64,000 nt of DNA from Candidatus Methylophosphatis roskildensis (lineage in GTDB: Bacteria > Pseudomonadota > Gammaproteobacteria > Burkholderiales > Rhodocyclaceae), in NCBI GenBank assembly GCA_016708905.1, contig JADJEV010000003.1, forward strand, positions 496,001-560,000, written 5' to 3'. A program made the position numbers and the translations under genes. This document shows, in pieces, positions 1 through 8,899 of this stretch (position 1 is the stretch's first letter; each line of letters starts with the position of its first letter). Below the pieces are notes generated by a model. That model ran no database searches. It was not told the origin of the DNA and worked only from the letters and a program-made list of their open reading frames with translations.

Positions 1-1319
1 ATCCTGATCGTGGTGCACGAGTACGGTCACTATCTGATCGCCCGCTGGTGCGGCGTCAAGGTGCTGCGCTTCTCGGTCGGATTCGGCAAGGCTCTGATCA
101 CGCGCCGACGCGGGCCGGACAATACCGAATGGACGCTGGCTGCGTTTCCGCTCGGTGGCTACGTGAAGATGCTCGATGAGCGCGAAGCGCCGGTCGAGCC
201 TCATGAGCTGCATCGTGCATTCAATCGCCAGCCGGTCGGCAAGCGCTTCGCAATCGTGCTGGCTGGCCCGGTAGCGAATTTCTTGCTGGCGATCGCGCTT
301 TACTGGGGTTTATACAGCTACGGTACCCAGGAGTTGCGACCGCTGCTCGGCAAGCCGGTTGCGCAATCGGTGGCCGAGCGCGCGGGTTTTGCCGATGGCG
401 AGCTGGTCACCGCGGTCGCCGGTCAGAAGACCGAAACCTGGCAGGAACTGCGCTGGCAGTTGCTGCAGCACGCGCTGGACAAGGCGCCGGTGAAGATCGA
501 AGTGGTCAACGCGCGCAACGAATTGTCGGAGCGATCGCTCGACCTGTCGGACGTTTCGACCGAGAACCTGGAAGGTGATCTGCTCTCCCAGCTCGGTCTG
601 CGCCTCTTCCGTCCGGATCTGCCCGCGATCATCGGCAAGCTCAGTGCCGACGGCGTCGCCGAGCGTGCCGGGCTGGTGGTCGGAGACCGCCTCACCGTCG
701 TCGATGGCAAGCCGATCGAGCACTGGATGGATGTGGTGACGGCGATACGCGCTGCGGCCGACAGGGAGATCGAAATCGAGTTTCGCCGCGCCGACGAAAC
801 GAGATCCGCCCGCCTGACGCCGACGGAAGTCGAGGAGAACGGCCGGCGTATCGGGCGCATCGGCATCGGCCCGCAGGAGACCGACTTCGATCGCAGTCGC
901 CTCATGACGACAGTCAGCTATTCGCTGATCGATGCCCTCTCCAAGGCCGTCCATACCACGTGGGAAACCTCGACTTTCAGCCTCAGCATCCTCGGCCGCA
1001 TGGTGACGGGCGACGTATCCTGGAAGAATCTTTCGGGGCCGGTGACCATCGCCGATTATGCAGGTCAGTCTGCCCGCCTCGGCCTCACCTACTACCTGAA
1101 GTTTCTCGCGCTGATCTCGATCAGTCTTGGCGTACTCAACCTGCTGCCCATCCCGATTCTCGATGGGGGCATTTGATGTACTATATCGTCGAAATAATCA
1201 AGGGTGGTCCCGTCTCCGAAAAGGTCATGGAAATCGGGCAGCAGATCGGTCTTGCGCTGCTCGTCATGCTGATGGCCTTCGCCTTCTACAACGACATAAA
1301 CCGCCTCCTTTCGGGCTGA
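1..1319 (+). CDS. rseP: RIP metalloprotease RseP (site-2 protease), 5'-truncated, one-base frameshift
   Basis: Intramembrane zinc protease that cuts anti-sigma factor RseA in the envelope stress pathway (family knowledge). The window starts inside the gene, just before the zinc motif HEYGH (residues HExxH). Two PDZ-like segments follow, then the second metal-site motif LDGG near position 1165. Reading stops at a TGA at 1174-1176, but the expected C-terminus (HLMYYIVEIIKGGPVSEKVM) continues at once in another frame to a stop at 1317-1319. One G missing from the G-run at 1165-1170 explains the shift. The gene is usually essential, so a sequence error is the likeliest cause. It leads the bamA-skp-lpxD-fabZ-lpxA-lpxB series. 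Confidence 0.95.
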
Positions 1320-1335
1320 TTTCTCGACTCGCCGT

Positions 1336-3618
1336 ATGAAGAAGAAGCTGATTTCCGGGCTGCTCGCAGCCATGCTCGCGTCAACCGGCGCACTCGCCTT
1401 CGAGCCCTTCGTCGTCAAGGACATTCGGGTAGAAGGCATCCAGCGCACCGAAGCGGGAACCGTCTTCAGTTACCTGCCGGTAAAGGTTGGCGAAACCTTC
1501 GACGAGGACAAGGCCGCGCAAGCCATTCGCGCGCTGTTCGCGACCGGCTTCTTCAAGGACGTCCGCATCGAGGTCGAGAGCGGCATTCTGGTGGTGGTGG
1601 TCGATGAGCGTCCGGCGATTTCGACCATCGAGTTCACCGGCATCAAGGAATTCGACAAGGACCAGCTGAAGAAGGGCTTGCGTGAAGTGGGACTCGCCGA
1701 ATCCCGCATCTTCGACCGCGCGTTGCTGGAAAAGGCCGAACAGGAGCTGAAGCGCCAGTATCTGTCGCGCGGACGCTATGCGGTCGAAGTCAAGACCACG
1801 GTAACACCGCTCGAGCGCAACCGGGTCGCGATCAGCTTCGCCGTGGATGAAGGGGAAGTTGCCAAGATACGTCAGATCAACCTGATCGGGGTGAAGGCCC
1901 TGAAGGAAAAGGATCTGCTCAATCTGTTCACGCTGACCACGCCGGGGTGGCTCACCTGGTACCTGAAGAACGACCAGTATTCGCGGCAGAAGCTCCAGGG
2001 TGATCTAGAGACGCTACGCTCGTGGTACCTGAACCAGGGCTACCTCGAGTTCAGCGTTGAATCGACCCAGGTTCAGATCTCGCCCGACAAGCGTGACATC
2101 TACATCACGATCAATCTCGTCGAGGGTGAGCGTTACACGGTATCCAGCGTCAAGCTGGCCGGCGATCTGCTGCTGCCGGAGGACGAATTGCGCAAGCTGG
2201 TGGCGATCAAGCCGGGCGATGTCTATTCCCGCGAGCGGCTCACCGAGACCACCAAGGCCATCTCGGATCGCCTCGGCAACGACGGTTATGCTTTCGCGAA
2301 CGTGAACGCCTCGCCCGAGATCGACAAGGAGAAGCGCGAGGTGGCATTCACCGTCTTCGTCGATCCGGGTCGGCGGGTCTATGTGCGCAGAGTCAACGTG
2401 ACAGGCAATACGCGGACCCGCGACGAGGTCATTCGGCGCGAGGCGCGGCAGATGGAAGGTGCCTGGTACGACGGATCGCGCATCAACAAGTCGCGCCAGC
2501 GCATCGACCGGCTCGGATTCTTCGAGGAAGTCAACGTCGAGACACCTGCCGTTCCGAGTACCACCGACCAGGTCGACGTCAATCTGACGGTAAAGGAAAA
2601 GCCGACCGGCAGCCTGCTGTTCGGTGCCGGCTTCTCCAGCTCGGAAAAGCTCGTCCTGTCGGGCTCCATCTCCCAGAACAATCTGTTCGGCAGCGGCAAC
2701 GCGCTTTCCCTGCAGGCCAACACCGGCAAGATCAACCGCAACATCGGTTTGTCATTCACGAACCCCTATTACACGGTCGACGGGATTTCGCGCGGGTTCG
2801 ACGTCTACCAGCGCAACGTCGATCCGACCTCGCTGTCGATTGGTCAGTACAAATCCAAGTCGCTCGGCGGTGGCGTCCGCTATGGTTTTCCGATCGGCGA
2901 GGACGACTCGATCTACTTCGGCCTGTCTTACGACCGGACGACAATCGAAACCTTCGACAACAGTCCGCAGCGCTACAAGGACTTCGTCGAGAAATTCGGC
3001 AATCGCAACAGCACGCTGCTGTCGACCCTGGGGTGGGCGACCGACGGGCGCGACAGCTTCCTCTATCCGACCCGCGGCAGCTTTCACCGCGCCTCGGCCG
3101 AACTGTCGCTGCCCGGAGGCAACCTGCGCTACTACAAGGCGAACTATCAGTACCAGCGCTTCTTCCCGCTGACGCGCAGCTACGTCCTGGCGCTCAATAC
3201 CGAGGTGGGGATCGGCAACGGTTACGGAGGGCGCGAATTGCCGTTTTACAAGAACTTCTTCGCCGGCGGCATCGGTTCGGTTCGCGGTTACGAATCGAGT
3301 TCCATCGGTCCGCGCGACACGGTGACCGAGGAGTCGCTCGGCGGCAACCGCCGGGCCATCGGCAGTCTCGAGTTTCTGTTCCCGTTCCCGGGTTCCGGAA
3401 ACGACCGCTCGCTGCGACTGGGCTGGTTCGTCGATGCGGGCCAGGTCTGGGAGAAGGGACAGAAGCTCAGTTTCGGCGACATGCGCTACTCGACCGGTCT
3501 GTCGGTCGCCTGGACTTCGCCGCTCGGCCCGCTGAAGTTCAGCATAGGCCAGCCATTCAAGAGAAAACCCGAAGATCGCATTCAGCGCTTCCAGTTCCAG
3601 CTGGGTACGTCCTTCTAA
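1336..3618 (+). CDS. bamA: Outer membrane protein assembly factor BamA
   Basis: Core of the BAM complex that folds beta-barrel proteins into the outer membrane. The 760-residue product has a signal peptide ending at ALAFEPF, five POTRA repeats (about residues 22-420) and a C-terminal barrel of the Omp85 family. The VRGY motif (GSVRGYES, near position 3280) sits in the barrel, and the last residue is Phe (QLGTSF), the usual outer-membrane signature. Length is close to the family norm. The ATG at 1336 lies 16 bases after the rseP stop. No clear Shine-Dalgarno is visible, so translation may be coupled to rseP. Confidence 0.98.
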   Translation: MKKKLISGLLAAMLASTGALAFEPFVVKDIRVEGIQRTEAGTVFSYLPVKVGETFDEDKAAQAIRALFATGFFKDVRIEVESGILVVVVDERPAISTIEFTGIKEFDKDQLKKGLREVGLAESRIFDRALLEKAEQELKRQYLSRGRYAVEVKTTVTPLERNRVAISFAVDEGEVAKIRQINLIGVKALKEKDLLNLFTLTTPGWLTWYLKNDQYSRQKLQGDLETLRSWYLNQGYLEFSVESTQVQISPDKRDIYITINLVEGERYTVSSVKLAGDLLLPEDELRKLVAIKPGDVYSRERLTETTKAISDRLGNDGYAFANVNASPEIDKEKREVAFTVFVDPGRRVYVRRVNVTGNTRTRDEVIRREARQMEGAWYDGSRINKSRQRIDRLGFFEEVNVETPAVPSTTDQVDVNLTVKEKPTGSLLFGAGFSSSEKLVLSGSISQNNLFGSGNALSLQANTGKINRNIGLSFTNPYYTVDGISRGFDVYQRNVDPTSLSIGQYKSKSLGGGVRYGFPIGEDDSIYFGLSYDRTTIETFDNSPQRYKDFVEKFGNRNSTLLSTLGWATDGRDSFLYPTRGSFHRASAELSLPGGNLRYYKANYQYQRFFPLTRSYVLALNTEVGIGNGYGGRELPFYKNFFAGGIGSVRGYESSSIGPRDTVTEESLGGNRRAIGSLEFLFPFPGSGNDRSLRLGWFVDAGQVWEKGQKLSFGDMRYSTGLSVAWTSPLGPLKFSIGQPFKRKPEDRIQRFQFQLGTSF

Positions 3619-3636
3619 GCAGATCGGAGAATTTAC

Positions 3637-4189
3637 GTGAAGAAACTGCTTGCATCCGTAATCGCCGGGGCCATGCTGACTGGCTTTGCCACGCTGGCGG
3701 CGGCCGAGAACAAGATCGGTTTCGTGGAACACCGAACGCGTCTTTCGCGATTCCGCACCTGCCGTGAAAGCGCTGAAGAAGATCGAGAAGGAATTCGAGA
3801 AACGCGACCAGGAACTGCAGAAGATGGCCAAGCAGATCCAGTCGATGCAGGAGTCGGTGGAAAAGAACGCCGTCACCATGTCGGAAAACGATCGTCGCAA
3901 CAAGGATCGCGAACTTGCCGATCTCAGTCGCGAGTTTCAACGCCGGCAGCGTGAATTCCGCGAGGATCTCAACCAGCGCCGCAACGAGGAGCTGTCGACG
4001 GTGCTCGAGCGGGCCAACAAGGCGATCAAGGCGATCGCCGAGGCCGACAAGTTCGACATCATTTTCCAGGAAGCGGTGTACGCTAATCCACGCATCGATA
4101 TCACCGACAAGGTGCTGAAGTCGCTCAACGACGGCGTCGATGTTCCGGCCGCCGCTTCACCGGCCGCCCCCGCCAATCTCAAGAAGTAG
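3637..4189 (+). CDS. skp: Periplasmic chaperone Skp/OmpH, one-base frameshift
   Basis: Trimeric periplasmic chaperone that carries unfolded outer-membrane proteins to BAM. GTG start at 3637 with CGGAGA upstream. The first frame gives a signal peptide (MKKLLASVIAGAMLTGFAT) and then ENKIGFV. The expected continuation NTERVFRDSAPAV lies in another frame. Removing one G at 3726/3727 joins the two into a 183-residue protein with the long charged coiled coil typical of Skp (about residues 45-130) and a short Ala/Pro tail. The position between bamA and lpxD is the usual one. The break is probably a sequence error, since nothing else in the gene looks decayed. Confidence 0.92.
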
Positions 4190-4196
4190 CCGGCAG

Positions 4197-5246
4197 ATGG
4201 CCGAGCCTGCGCAGGCGTTCTCGCTTACGCTCGCCGAGATCGTTGAACGGCTGGGTGGCGAGGTTCGCGGCGACGGGGCAATTCGCGTGGCGCAGGTCGG
4301 CACGCTCGAGCAGGCCGGCCCTCGGCAGATATCGTTTCTTGCCAACCCGCGCTATGCGACGCAACTGGCGAGTACCCGCGCCGGGGCGGTGATCCTGTCG
4401 CCGAAGGCGGCGGACCGCCATGTCGGTCCGCGCATTCTCGCCGACAACCCGTACAGCTATTTCGCCCGGGTTGCCCAGTTGTTCAACCCGCCGGCAGCGG
4501 CCCGACCGGGTGTGCATCCGACCGCGGTGGTCGAATGCGAGCTGCCGAAAAGCGCGAGCGTCGGCGCGCTGGCGTGGGTGGGCATGGACGTGTGCCTCGG
4601 CGAGGAGGTCGTAATCGGCCCGGGCTGCATGATCGGTGCCGGCGTGGCCATCGGCGAGCGATCGCGACTCCATGCCAACGTCACGATCTACGCCGGCTGC
4701 GTGATCGGCAGGCGGGCCATCCTGCACTCGGGCTGTGTGATCGGCGCCGATGGTTTCGGCTTTGCCCGCGAGCGCGACGGCTCGTGGGTGAAGATCCCGC
4801 AGATCGGCCGGGTGATGCTGGGCGACGATGTGGAAATTGGCGCCAACACCACGATCGATCGCGGTGCGCTCGACGATACCGTGGTCGAGGACGACGTGAA
4901 GGTCGACAACCTGGTGCAGATCGCGCACAACTGCCGCATCGGCGCGCACACCGTGATCGCCGGCTGTACCGGCATCGCAGGCAGCGCGCAGATCGGCAGG
5001 CGCTGCATGATAGGCGGTGCGGCGATGATCAACGGTCACATCACGATCGCCGACGACGTGACGGTTTCAGGCACCACTTTCATGCCCCGGTCGGTGAGCG
5101 AGCCAGGCGTCTACACCAGCGCGGTGCATTCGCTGAAGCACGACGACTGGCTGAAAAATTTCTCTCATCTGCGCCACCTCGATGCGCAGGACGAGAAAAT
5201 CCGGGCGCTGGAGAAGCGCCTGGCTGAACTGGAGAAGCGGACTTGA
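4197..5246 (+). CDS. lpxD: UDP-3-O-(3-hydroxyacyl)glucosamine N-acyltransferase LpxD
   Basis: Third step of lipid A synthesis: N-acylation of UDP-3-O-acyl-glucosamine from acyl-ACP in the cytoplasm. The 349-residue product has the N-terminal uridine-binding domain (about 1-100), then many hexapeptide repeats forming a left-handed beta-helix. It carries the catalytic-His motif VQIAHNCRIG (near 4915) and a C-terminal helical tail that is rich in Glu and Lys. I chose the ATG at 4197 because it follows the skp stop by 7 bases and begins the family's N-terminus (SLTLAEIVERLGGE). The 3' end overlaps the leader of fabZ. Confidence 0.97.
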   Translation: MAEPAQAFSLTLAEIVERLGGEVRGDGAIRVAQVGTLEQAGPRQISFLANPRYATQLASTRAGAVILSPKAADRHVGPRILADNPYSYFARVAQLFNPPAAARPGVHPTAVVECELPKSASVGALAWVGMDVCLGEEVVIGPGCMIGAGVAIGERSRLHANVTIYAGCVIGRRAILHSGCVIGADGFGFARERDGSWVKIPQIGRVMLGDDVEIGANTTIDRGALDDTVVEDDVKVDNLVQIAHNCRIGAHTVIAGCTGIAGSAQIGRRCMIGGAAMINGHITIADDVTVSGTTFMPRSVSEPGVYTSAVHSLKHDDWLKNFSHLRHLDAQDEKIRALEKRLAELEKRT

Positions 5247-5260
5247 AGGAATCGACCGTC

Positions 5261-5698
5261 ATGGACATCGCGCAGATCAAGGAGTATCTGCCGCATCGTT
5301 ACCCTTTCCTGATGATCGACCGCGTACTCGAGTGCGAGCCGCCGTCGCGCATCCTCGCCCTGAAGAACGTGTCGGTGAACGAGGAATTCTTCACCGGTCA
5401 CTTCCCGCACTATCAGGTCATGCCCGGCGTGCTGGTCGTCGAGGGAATGGCGCAGGCGGCGGCGATCCTCACGTTCAAGACCCTCGACGTACGGCCCGAC
5501 AACAAGTCGATCTATTACTTTGCCGGCATCGATTCGGCGCGCTTCAAGCGCCCGGTGGTGCCTGGCGATCAGATCCAGTACGAAATTGCCGCCGGTCGTT
5601 CGGTCCGCGGGGTCGCGAAGTTTTCCGGTGTGGCGCGGGTCGACGGACTGATCGTAGCGGAGGCGGAACTGCTCTGCGCCTATCGCCCGGTGAAGTAG
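5261..5698 (+). CDS. fabZ: 3-hydroxyacyl-ACP dehydratase FabZ
   Basis: Dehydrates 3-hydroxyacyl-ACP in fatty-acid elongation and competes with LpxA for 3-hydroxyacyl-ACP. The 145-residue hotdog-fold protein has the hallmark LPHRYPFLMIDR near the N-terminus (catalytic His) and FTGHFPHYQVMPGVLVVEGM (catalytic Glu in the last part). The ATG at 5261 is preferred: AAGGA at 5246-5250 precedes it, and the protein then has standard length. A TTG at 5243 would overlap the lpxD stop. Sits between lpxD and lpxA as in most proteobacteria. Confidence 0.97.
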   Translation: MDIAQIKEYLPHRYPFLMIDRVLECEPPSRILALKNVSVNEEFFTGHFPHYQVMPGVLVVEGMAQAAAILTFKTLDVRPDNKSIYYFAGIDSARFKRPVVPGDQIQYEIAAGRSVRGVAKFSGVARVDGLIVAEAELLCAYRPVK

Positions 5699-5703
5699 TC
5701 GCG

Positions 5704-6489
5704 ATGGGTCTGGCAAGCGGCATTCATCCGACGGCGATCATTCATCGGGCAGCACGTATCGGCGCCGGGGTGAGCATCGGCGCCTTTTCGATCATCGACG
5801 AGCAGGTCGAAATCGGCGCGGGTACCTCGATCGGCCACCACTGCGTGATCACCGGCAGCACGCGCATCGGGCGCGAGAATCGCATCTTTCACTTCTGCTC
5901 GATCGGCGAGGAGCCGCAGGACAAGAAGTACGAGGAAGAAGCCACCCGCCTCGAGATCGGCGATCGCAATACCATACGCGAGTACTGCACCTTCAACACC
6001 GGCACTGCCCAGGACACCGGCGTCACCCGTGTCGGCAACGACAACTGGATCATGGCCTATGTCCATGTGGCGCACGATTGCCGGGTCGGCGACCACACGG
6101 TGTTCGCCAACCATGCCACGCTCGCCGGCCACGTCGACATCGGCGACTGGGCGATACTCGGCGGATTCACCGGCGTGCATCAGTTCTGCCGGGTGGGTGC
6201 GCACAGCTTTTGCGGCGTCGGCACCGTGCTGCTGCAGGATCTGCCGCCGTTCGTGATCTGCGCCGGCAACCCGGCGGCGCCGCGTTCGATCAACGCCGAA
6301 GGCCTCAAGCGCCGCGGCTACTCCGCCGAGGCGATTGCAGCCATCAAGCGCGCCTACAAGCTGCTCTACCGCAACGGCCTGTCGTTCGATGACGCTCGCA
6401 CGCAGATTGCCGAGGCAGTGGAGGCCACCCCGGAACTCGCACCACTGGTCGCGTTTCTCGCCGAATCGGGCCGCGGCGTCATTCGCTGA
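5704..6489 (+). CDS. lpxA: UDP-N-acetylglucosamine acyltransferase LpxA
   Basis: First step of lipid A synthesis: O-acylation of UDP-GlcNAc from 3-hydroxyacyl-ACP. The 261-residue product matches the family length. Hexapeptide repeats fill residues 1-190, the catalytic-His region is YVHVAHDCRVG (near 6060), and the C-terminal helical part includes NAEGLKRRGYS. The reading frame is open well upstream, but the ATG at 5704, five bases after the fabZ stop, gives the correct N-terminus (IHPTAIIHRAARIGAGV). Confidence 0.97.
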   Translation: MGLASGIHPTAIIHRAARIGAGVSIGAFSIIDEQVEIGAGTSIGHHCVITGSTRIGRENRIFHFCSIGEEPQDKKYEEEATRLEIGDRNTIREYCTFNTGTAQDTGVTRVGNDNWIMAYVHVAHDCRVGDHTVFANHATLAGHVDIGDWAILGGFTGVHQFCRVGAHSFCGVGTVLLQDLPPFVICAGNPAAPRSINAEGLKRRGYSAEAIAAIKRAYKLLYRNGLSFDDARTQIAEAVEATPELAPLVAFLAESGRGVIR

Positions 6490-6500
6490 GGAATCTGGAC

Positions 6501-7682
6501 ATGCGCATTGCGATGGTCGCCGGTGAGGCCTCGGGCGATCAGCTTGCCAGCCATCTGATCGAGGCCTTGCGCCGATACTTACCGCAGGCGCAGTTCTACG
6601 GCATCGGTGGCCCGAAGATGCAGGCCGCCGGCTTCGATGTGCTGTGGCCGAGCGAGAGACTCGCGGTCAATGGGCTGTTCGAGGTGCTGCGACACTACCG
6701 CGAGCTGTCCGGCATCCGCAGACGGCTCGCCCGGCGATTGATTGCCGAGCGGCCGGATGTGTTCATCGGCATCGATGCCCCCGACTTCAATCTGGGCCTC
6801 GAGGCCAGGCTCAAGCGCGCCGGCATTCCCACCGTGCATTACGTGAGCCCGTCGATCTGGGCCTGGCGTGGCGGGCGCATCAAGACCATCGGCAAGTCGG
6901 TCAGCCAGATGCTCGCTCTGTTCCCGTTCGAGCCGGCGCTGTATCGCGAGCGCGGCATTCCGGTGAGCTATGTCGGCCATCCACTGGCTGACCAGTTGCC
7001 GCTCGAGGTGGACCGCGACGGCGCCCGCGAAAAGCTCGAAGTGCCGCCGGACAAGCTGGTTTTCGCCCTGCTTCCCGGTAGCCGCCGGTCGGAGGTCGCA
7101 CGGCTCGACTCGACTTTCATCGAGACCGCGAAGCAGTTGGCCGCGCGCTTCGACGATGTACTGTTTCTGGTGCCGCTGATTTCGCGCGAGACGCGCCAGA
7201 TTTTCGAGCAGATGCGTCAAGCTGCTGGCGCCGATGAATTGCCGATGCGCATCCTGTTCGGCCACGCCCAGGATGCCATGGCCGCCGCCGACGCCGTGCT
7301 GGTGGCCAGCGGCACAGCGACCCTCGAAGCCGCGCTGCTCAAGCGGCCGATGGTCATCGCCTACAAGGTCGCGCCAGCCACCGCCTTCCTGATGCGGCGC
7401 ATGGGCTACCTGCCCTATGTCGGCCTGCCCAACATCCTGGCCGGCCGCTTCGTGGTGCCCGAATTCCTGCAGGAAGACGCGACAGCCGACAATCTGGCGC
7501 AGGCGCTCGGCAACCTGGTCTGCGACAAGGAAACCTGCGCCCGGCTCACCCGCCTGTTTACCGACATGCACCTCGAATTGCGGCAGAACACCGCCGAGCG
7601 CGCCGCGCAGGCCATCCTGCCGCTGCTCGGCGGCGCTTCGGCGCGCCCCGGTCATGCCGCCGCCGCGGGGGCAGCGGCATGA
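6501..7682 (+). CDS. lpxB: Lipid-A-disaccharide synthase LpxB
   Basis: GT19 glycosyltransferase that joins lipid X to UDP-diacylglucosamine at the inner membrane. The 393-residue product begins MRIAMVAGEASGDQLASHL, the family signature, with VSPSIWAWRGGRIK (near 6850) and a C-terminal donor-binding domain around ASGTATLEAALLKRPMV. The start is 11 bases after the lpxA stop and is preceded by GAGGAATC. The Ala-rich C-terminus overlaps rnhB by ATGA, implying translational coupling. Confidence 0.97.
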   Translation: MRIAMVAGEASGDQLASHLIEALRRYLPQAQFYGIGGPKMQAAGFDVLWPSERLAVNGLFEVLRHYRELSGIRRRLARRLIAERPDVFIGIDAPDFNLGLEARLKRAGIPTVHYVSPSIWAWRGGRIKTIGKSVSQMLALFPFEPALYRERGIPVSYVGHPLADQLPLEVDRDGAREKLEVPPDKLVFALLPGSRRSEVARLDSTFIETAKQLAARFDDVLFLVPLISRETRQIFEQMRQAAGADELPMRILFGHAQDAMAAADAVLVASGTATLEAALLKRPMVIAYKVAPATAFLMRRMGYLPYVGLPNILAGRFVVPEFLQEDATADNLAQALGNLVCDKETCARLTRLFTDMHLELRQNTAERAAQAILPLLGGASARPGHAAAAGAAA

Positions 7683-8281
7683 TCTGCGGGGTCGACGAAG
7701 CCGGGCGCGGTCCCCTGTGCGGGCCGGTGTTCGCTGCCGCGGTGGTGCTCGATCCGGCGCGGCCGATCGACGGCCTCGACGATTCGAAGAAGCTCGCCGA
7801 GGGTGCGCGCCTGCGGCTTGCCGAAGCGATCCGCACCCGCGCCGCCGCCTGGTGCGTGGCGCAGGCCAGCGTCGAGGAAATCGATGCCATGAACATCCTG
7901 CAGGCGACGCTGCTGGCGATGCAGCGCGCGGTCGAGGGGCTGGCGTTCGCACCGTCGCGGGTGCTGGTGGATGGCCTCCACACGCCGCGCCTGCGCTGCG
8001 CCGTGCAGGCGATCGTCAAGGGTGATGCGACGGTGGCGGAGATCTCCGCCGCCTCGATCCTGGCCAAGACCGCGCGCGATGCGCTGATGCGCGAACTGGA
8101 CGCCCGCCATCCGCAGTACGGGCTGGCGCGGCACAAGGGCTATCCGACCTTGGCGCATCTTGCGGCGCTCAGAGCGCACGGCGTGATTGCGATCTATCGC
8201 CGCAGCTTCGGGCCGGTGCGTCTGCTGCTGGCGCAGGGCGAGCCGCAAGTCCCCAGGCAACACGAAATCGACTGGAACTGA
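7679..8281 (+). CDS. rnhB: Ribonuclease HII
   Basis: Cuts RNA in RNA-DNA hybrids and single ribonucleotides in duplex DNA. 200 residues. The N-terminal motif CGVDEAGRGPLCGPV supplies the Asp-Glu metal ligands; further acidic residues occur in LVDGLH and in AEISAASILAKTARD, and the C-terminal HKGYPTLAHLAAL motif is typical of RNase HII. The start overlaps the lpxB stop by four bases, and the gene closes the conserved lpx block. Confidence 0.97.
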   Translation: MICGVDEAGRGPLCGPVFAAAVVLDPARPIDGLDDSKKLAEGARLRLAEAIRTRAAAWCVAQASVEEIDAMNILQATLLAMQRAVEGLAFAPSRVLVDGLHTPRLRCAVQAIVKGDATVAEISAASILAKTARDALMRELDARHPQYGLARHKGYPTLAHLAALRAHGVIAIYRRSFGPVRLLLAQGEPQVPRQHEIDWN

Positions 8282-8282
8282 A

Positions 8283-8741
8283 ATGGACCTGACACCCTTG
8301 CTGCTGCTGGTGCATGTTTCGAGCGTCGTCGTCTGGGTCGGCGGCATGTTCTTCGCCTACGCCTGTCTGCGCCCGGTGGCGGCCACCCTGTTGCAGTCGC
8401 CGCAGCGGCTGCCCTTGTGGCGCGGGGTGTTCGGACTGTTCTTCAACTGGGTGTGGGTTGCGGTCGCACTGATCCTGGCGAGCGGGCTCGCGATGATGCT
8501 GCAGGTCGGCTTCAAGTCGGCGCCGCTCAACTGGCACATCATGTTCCTGCTCGGCTTGCTGATGATGCTGATCTTCGCCCTAGTGTACTTCGTGCCCTAT
8601 CGCAGGCTCTGCCGCGCCTGCGATGCGGAGGACTGGCCGGCTGGCGGTGCCGCACTCGGGCAGATCCGCAAGCTGGTGGGGCTGAACCTGGCGCTCGGAT
8701 TGCTGACCATCGCGGCGGCCACGCTGGGTCGCGGGATGTGA
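8283..8741 (+). CDS. CopD-like integral membrane protein
   Basis: 152 residues with four predicted membrane segments (about 5-25, 48-70, 82-102, 128-148). A His in the first segment (LLVHVSSVVVWVGGMFF) and a second near TM3 (NWHIMFLLG) fit the CopD/DUF superfamily of small four-helix membrane proteins. Many of these bind copper or haem, but function is unknown here. The ATG at 8283 follows the rnhB stop by one base, so it is probably the last gene of the transcript. The assignment rests on topology and the VHVSSVVVWVGGM pattern. Confidence 0.7.
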   Translation: MDLTPLLLLVHVSSVVVWVGGMFFAYACLRPVAATLLQSPQRLPLWRGVFGLFFNWVWVAVALILASGLAMMLQVGFKSAPLNWHIMFLLGLLMMLIFALVYFVPYRRLCRACDAEDWPAGGAALGQIRKLVGLNLALGLLTIAAATLGRGM

Positions 8742-8776
8742 CACGATGGCGGACGAGCCAGCTCGCTGGACCGGCT

Positions 8777-8839
8777 GAAGGCCGCATGGATAGGCGCTCT
8801 CAGGCATGTCATGCCCAAGCGCCATGCTCCGTGCGGCTG
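8777..8839. repeat. Interspersed palindromic element, partial copy (A)
   Basis: Lies between the CopD-like gene and the HtrA gene. Begins AAGGCCGCATGGATAGGCGC and matches the left arm of the element seen whole at 17962-18070 and 49085-49190. The right part is shortened and ends GTGCGGCTGCC. Confidence 0.75.
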
Positions 8840-8899
8840 CCAGCATTGGCAGCCTGAAGAGGCCCGTGTCTACTGGCTCGCAGCCTTGCCGACAATAGC

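Noticed and set aside
5182..5703. Long N-terminal extension of LpxA
   Set aside because: The frame is open by chance across fabZ; the ATG at 5704 gives the standard N-terminus.
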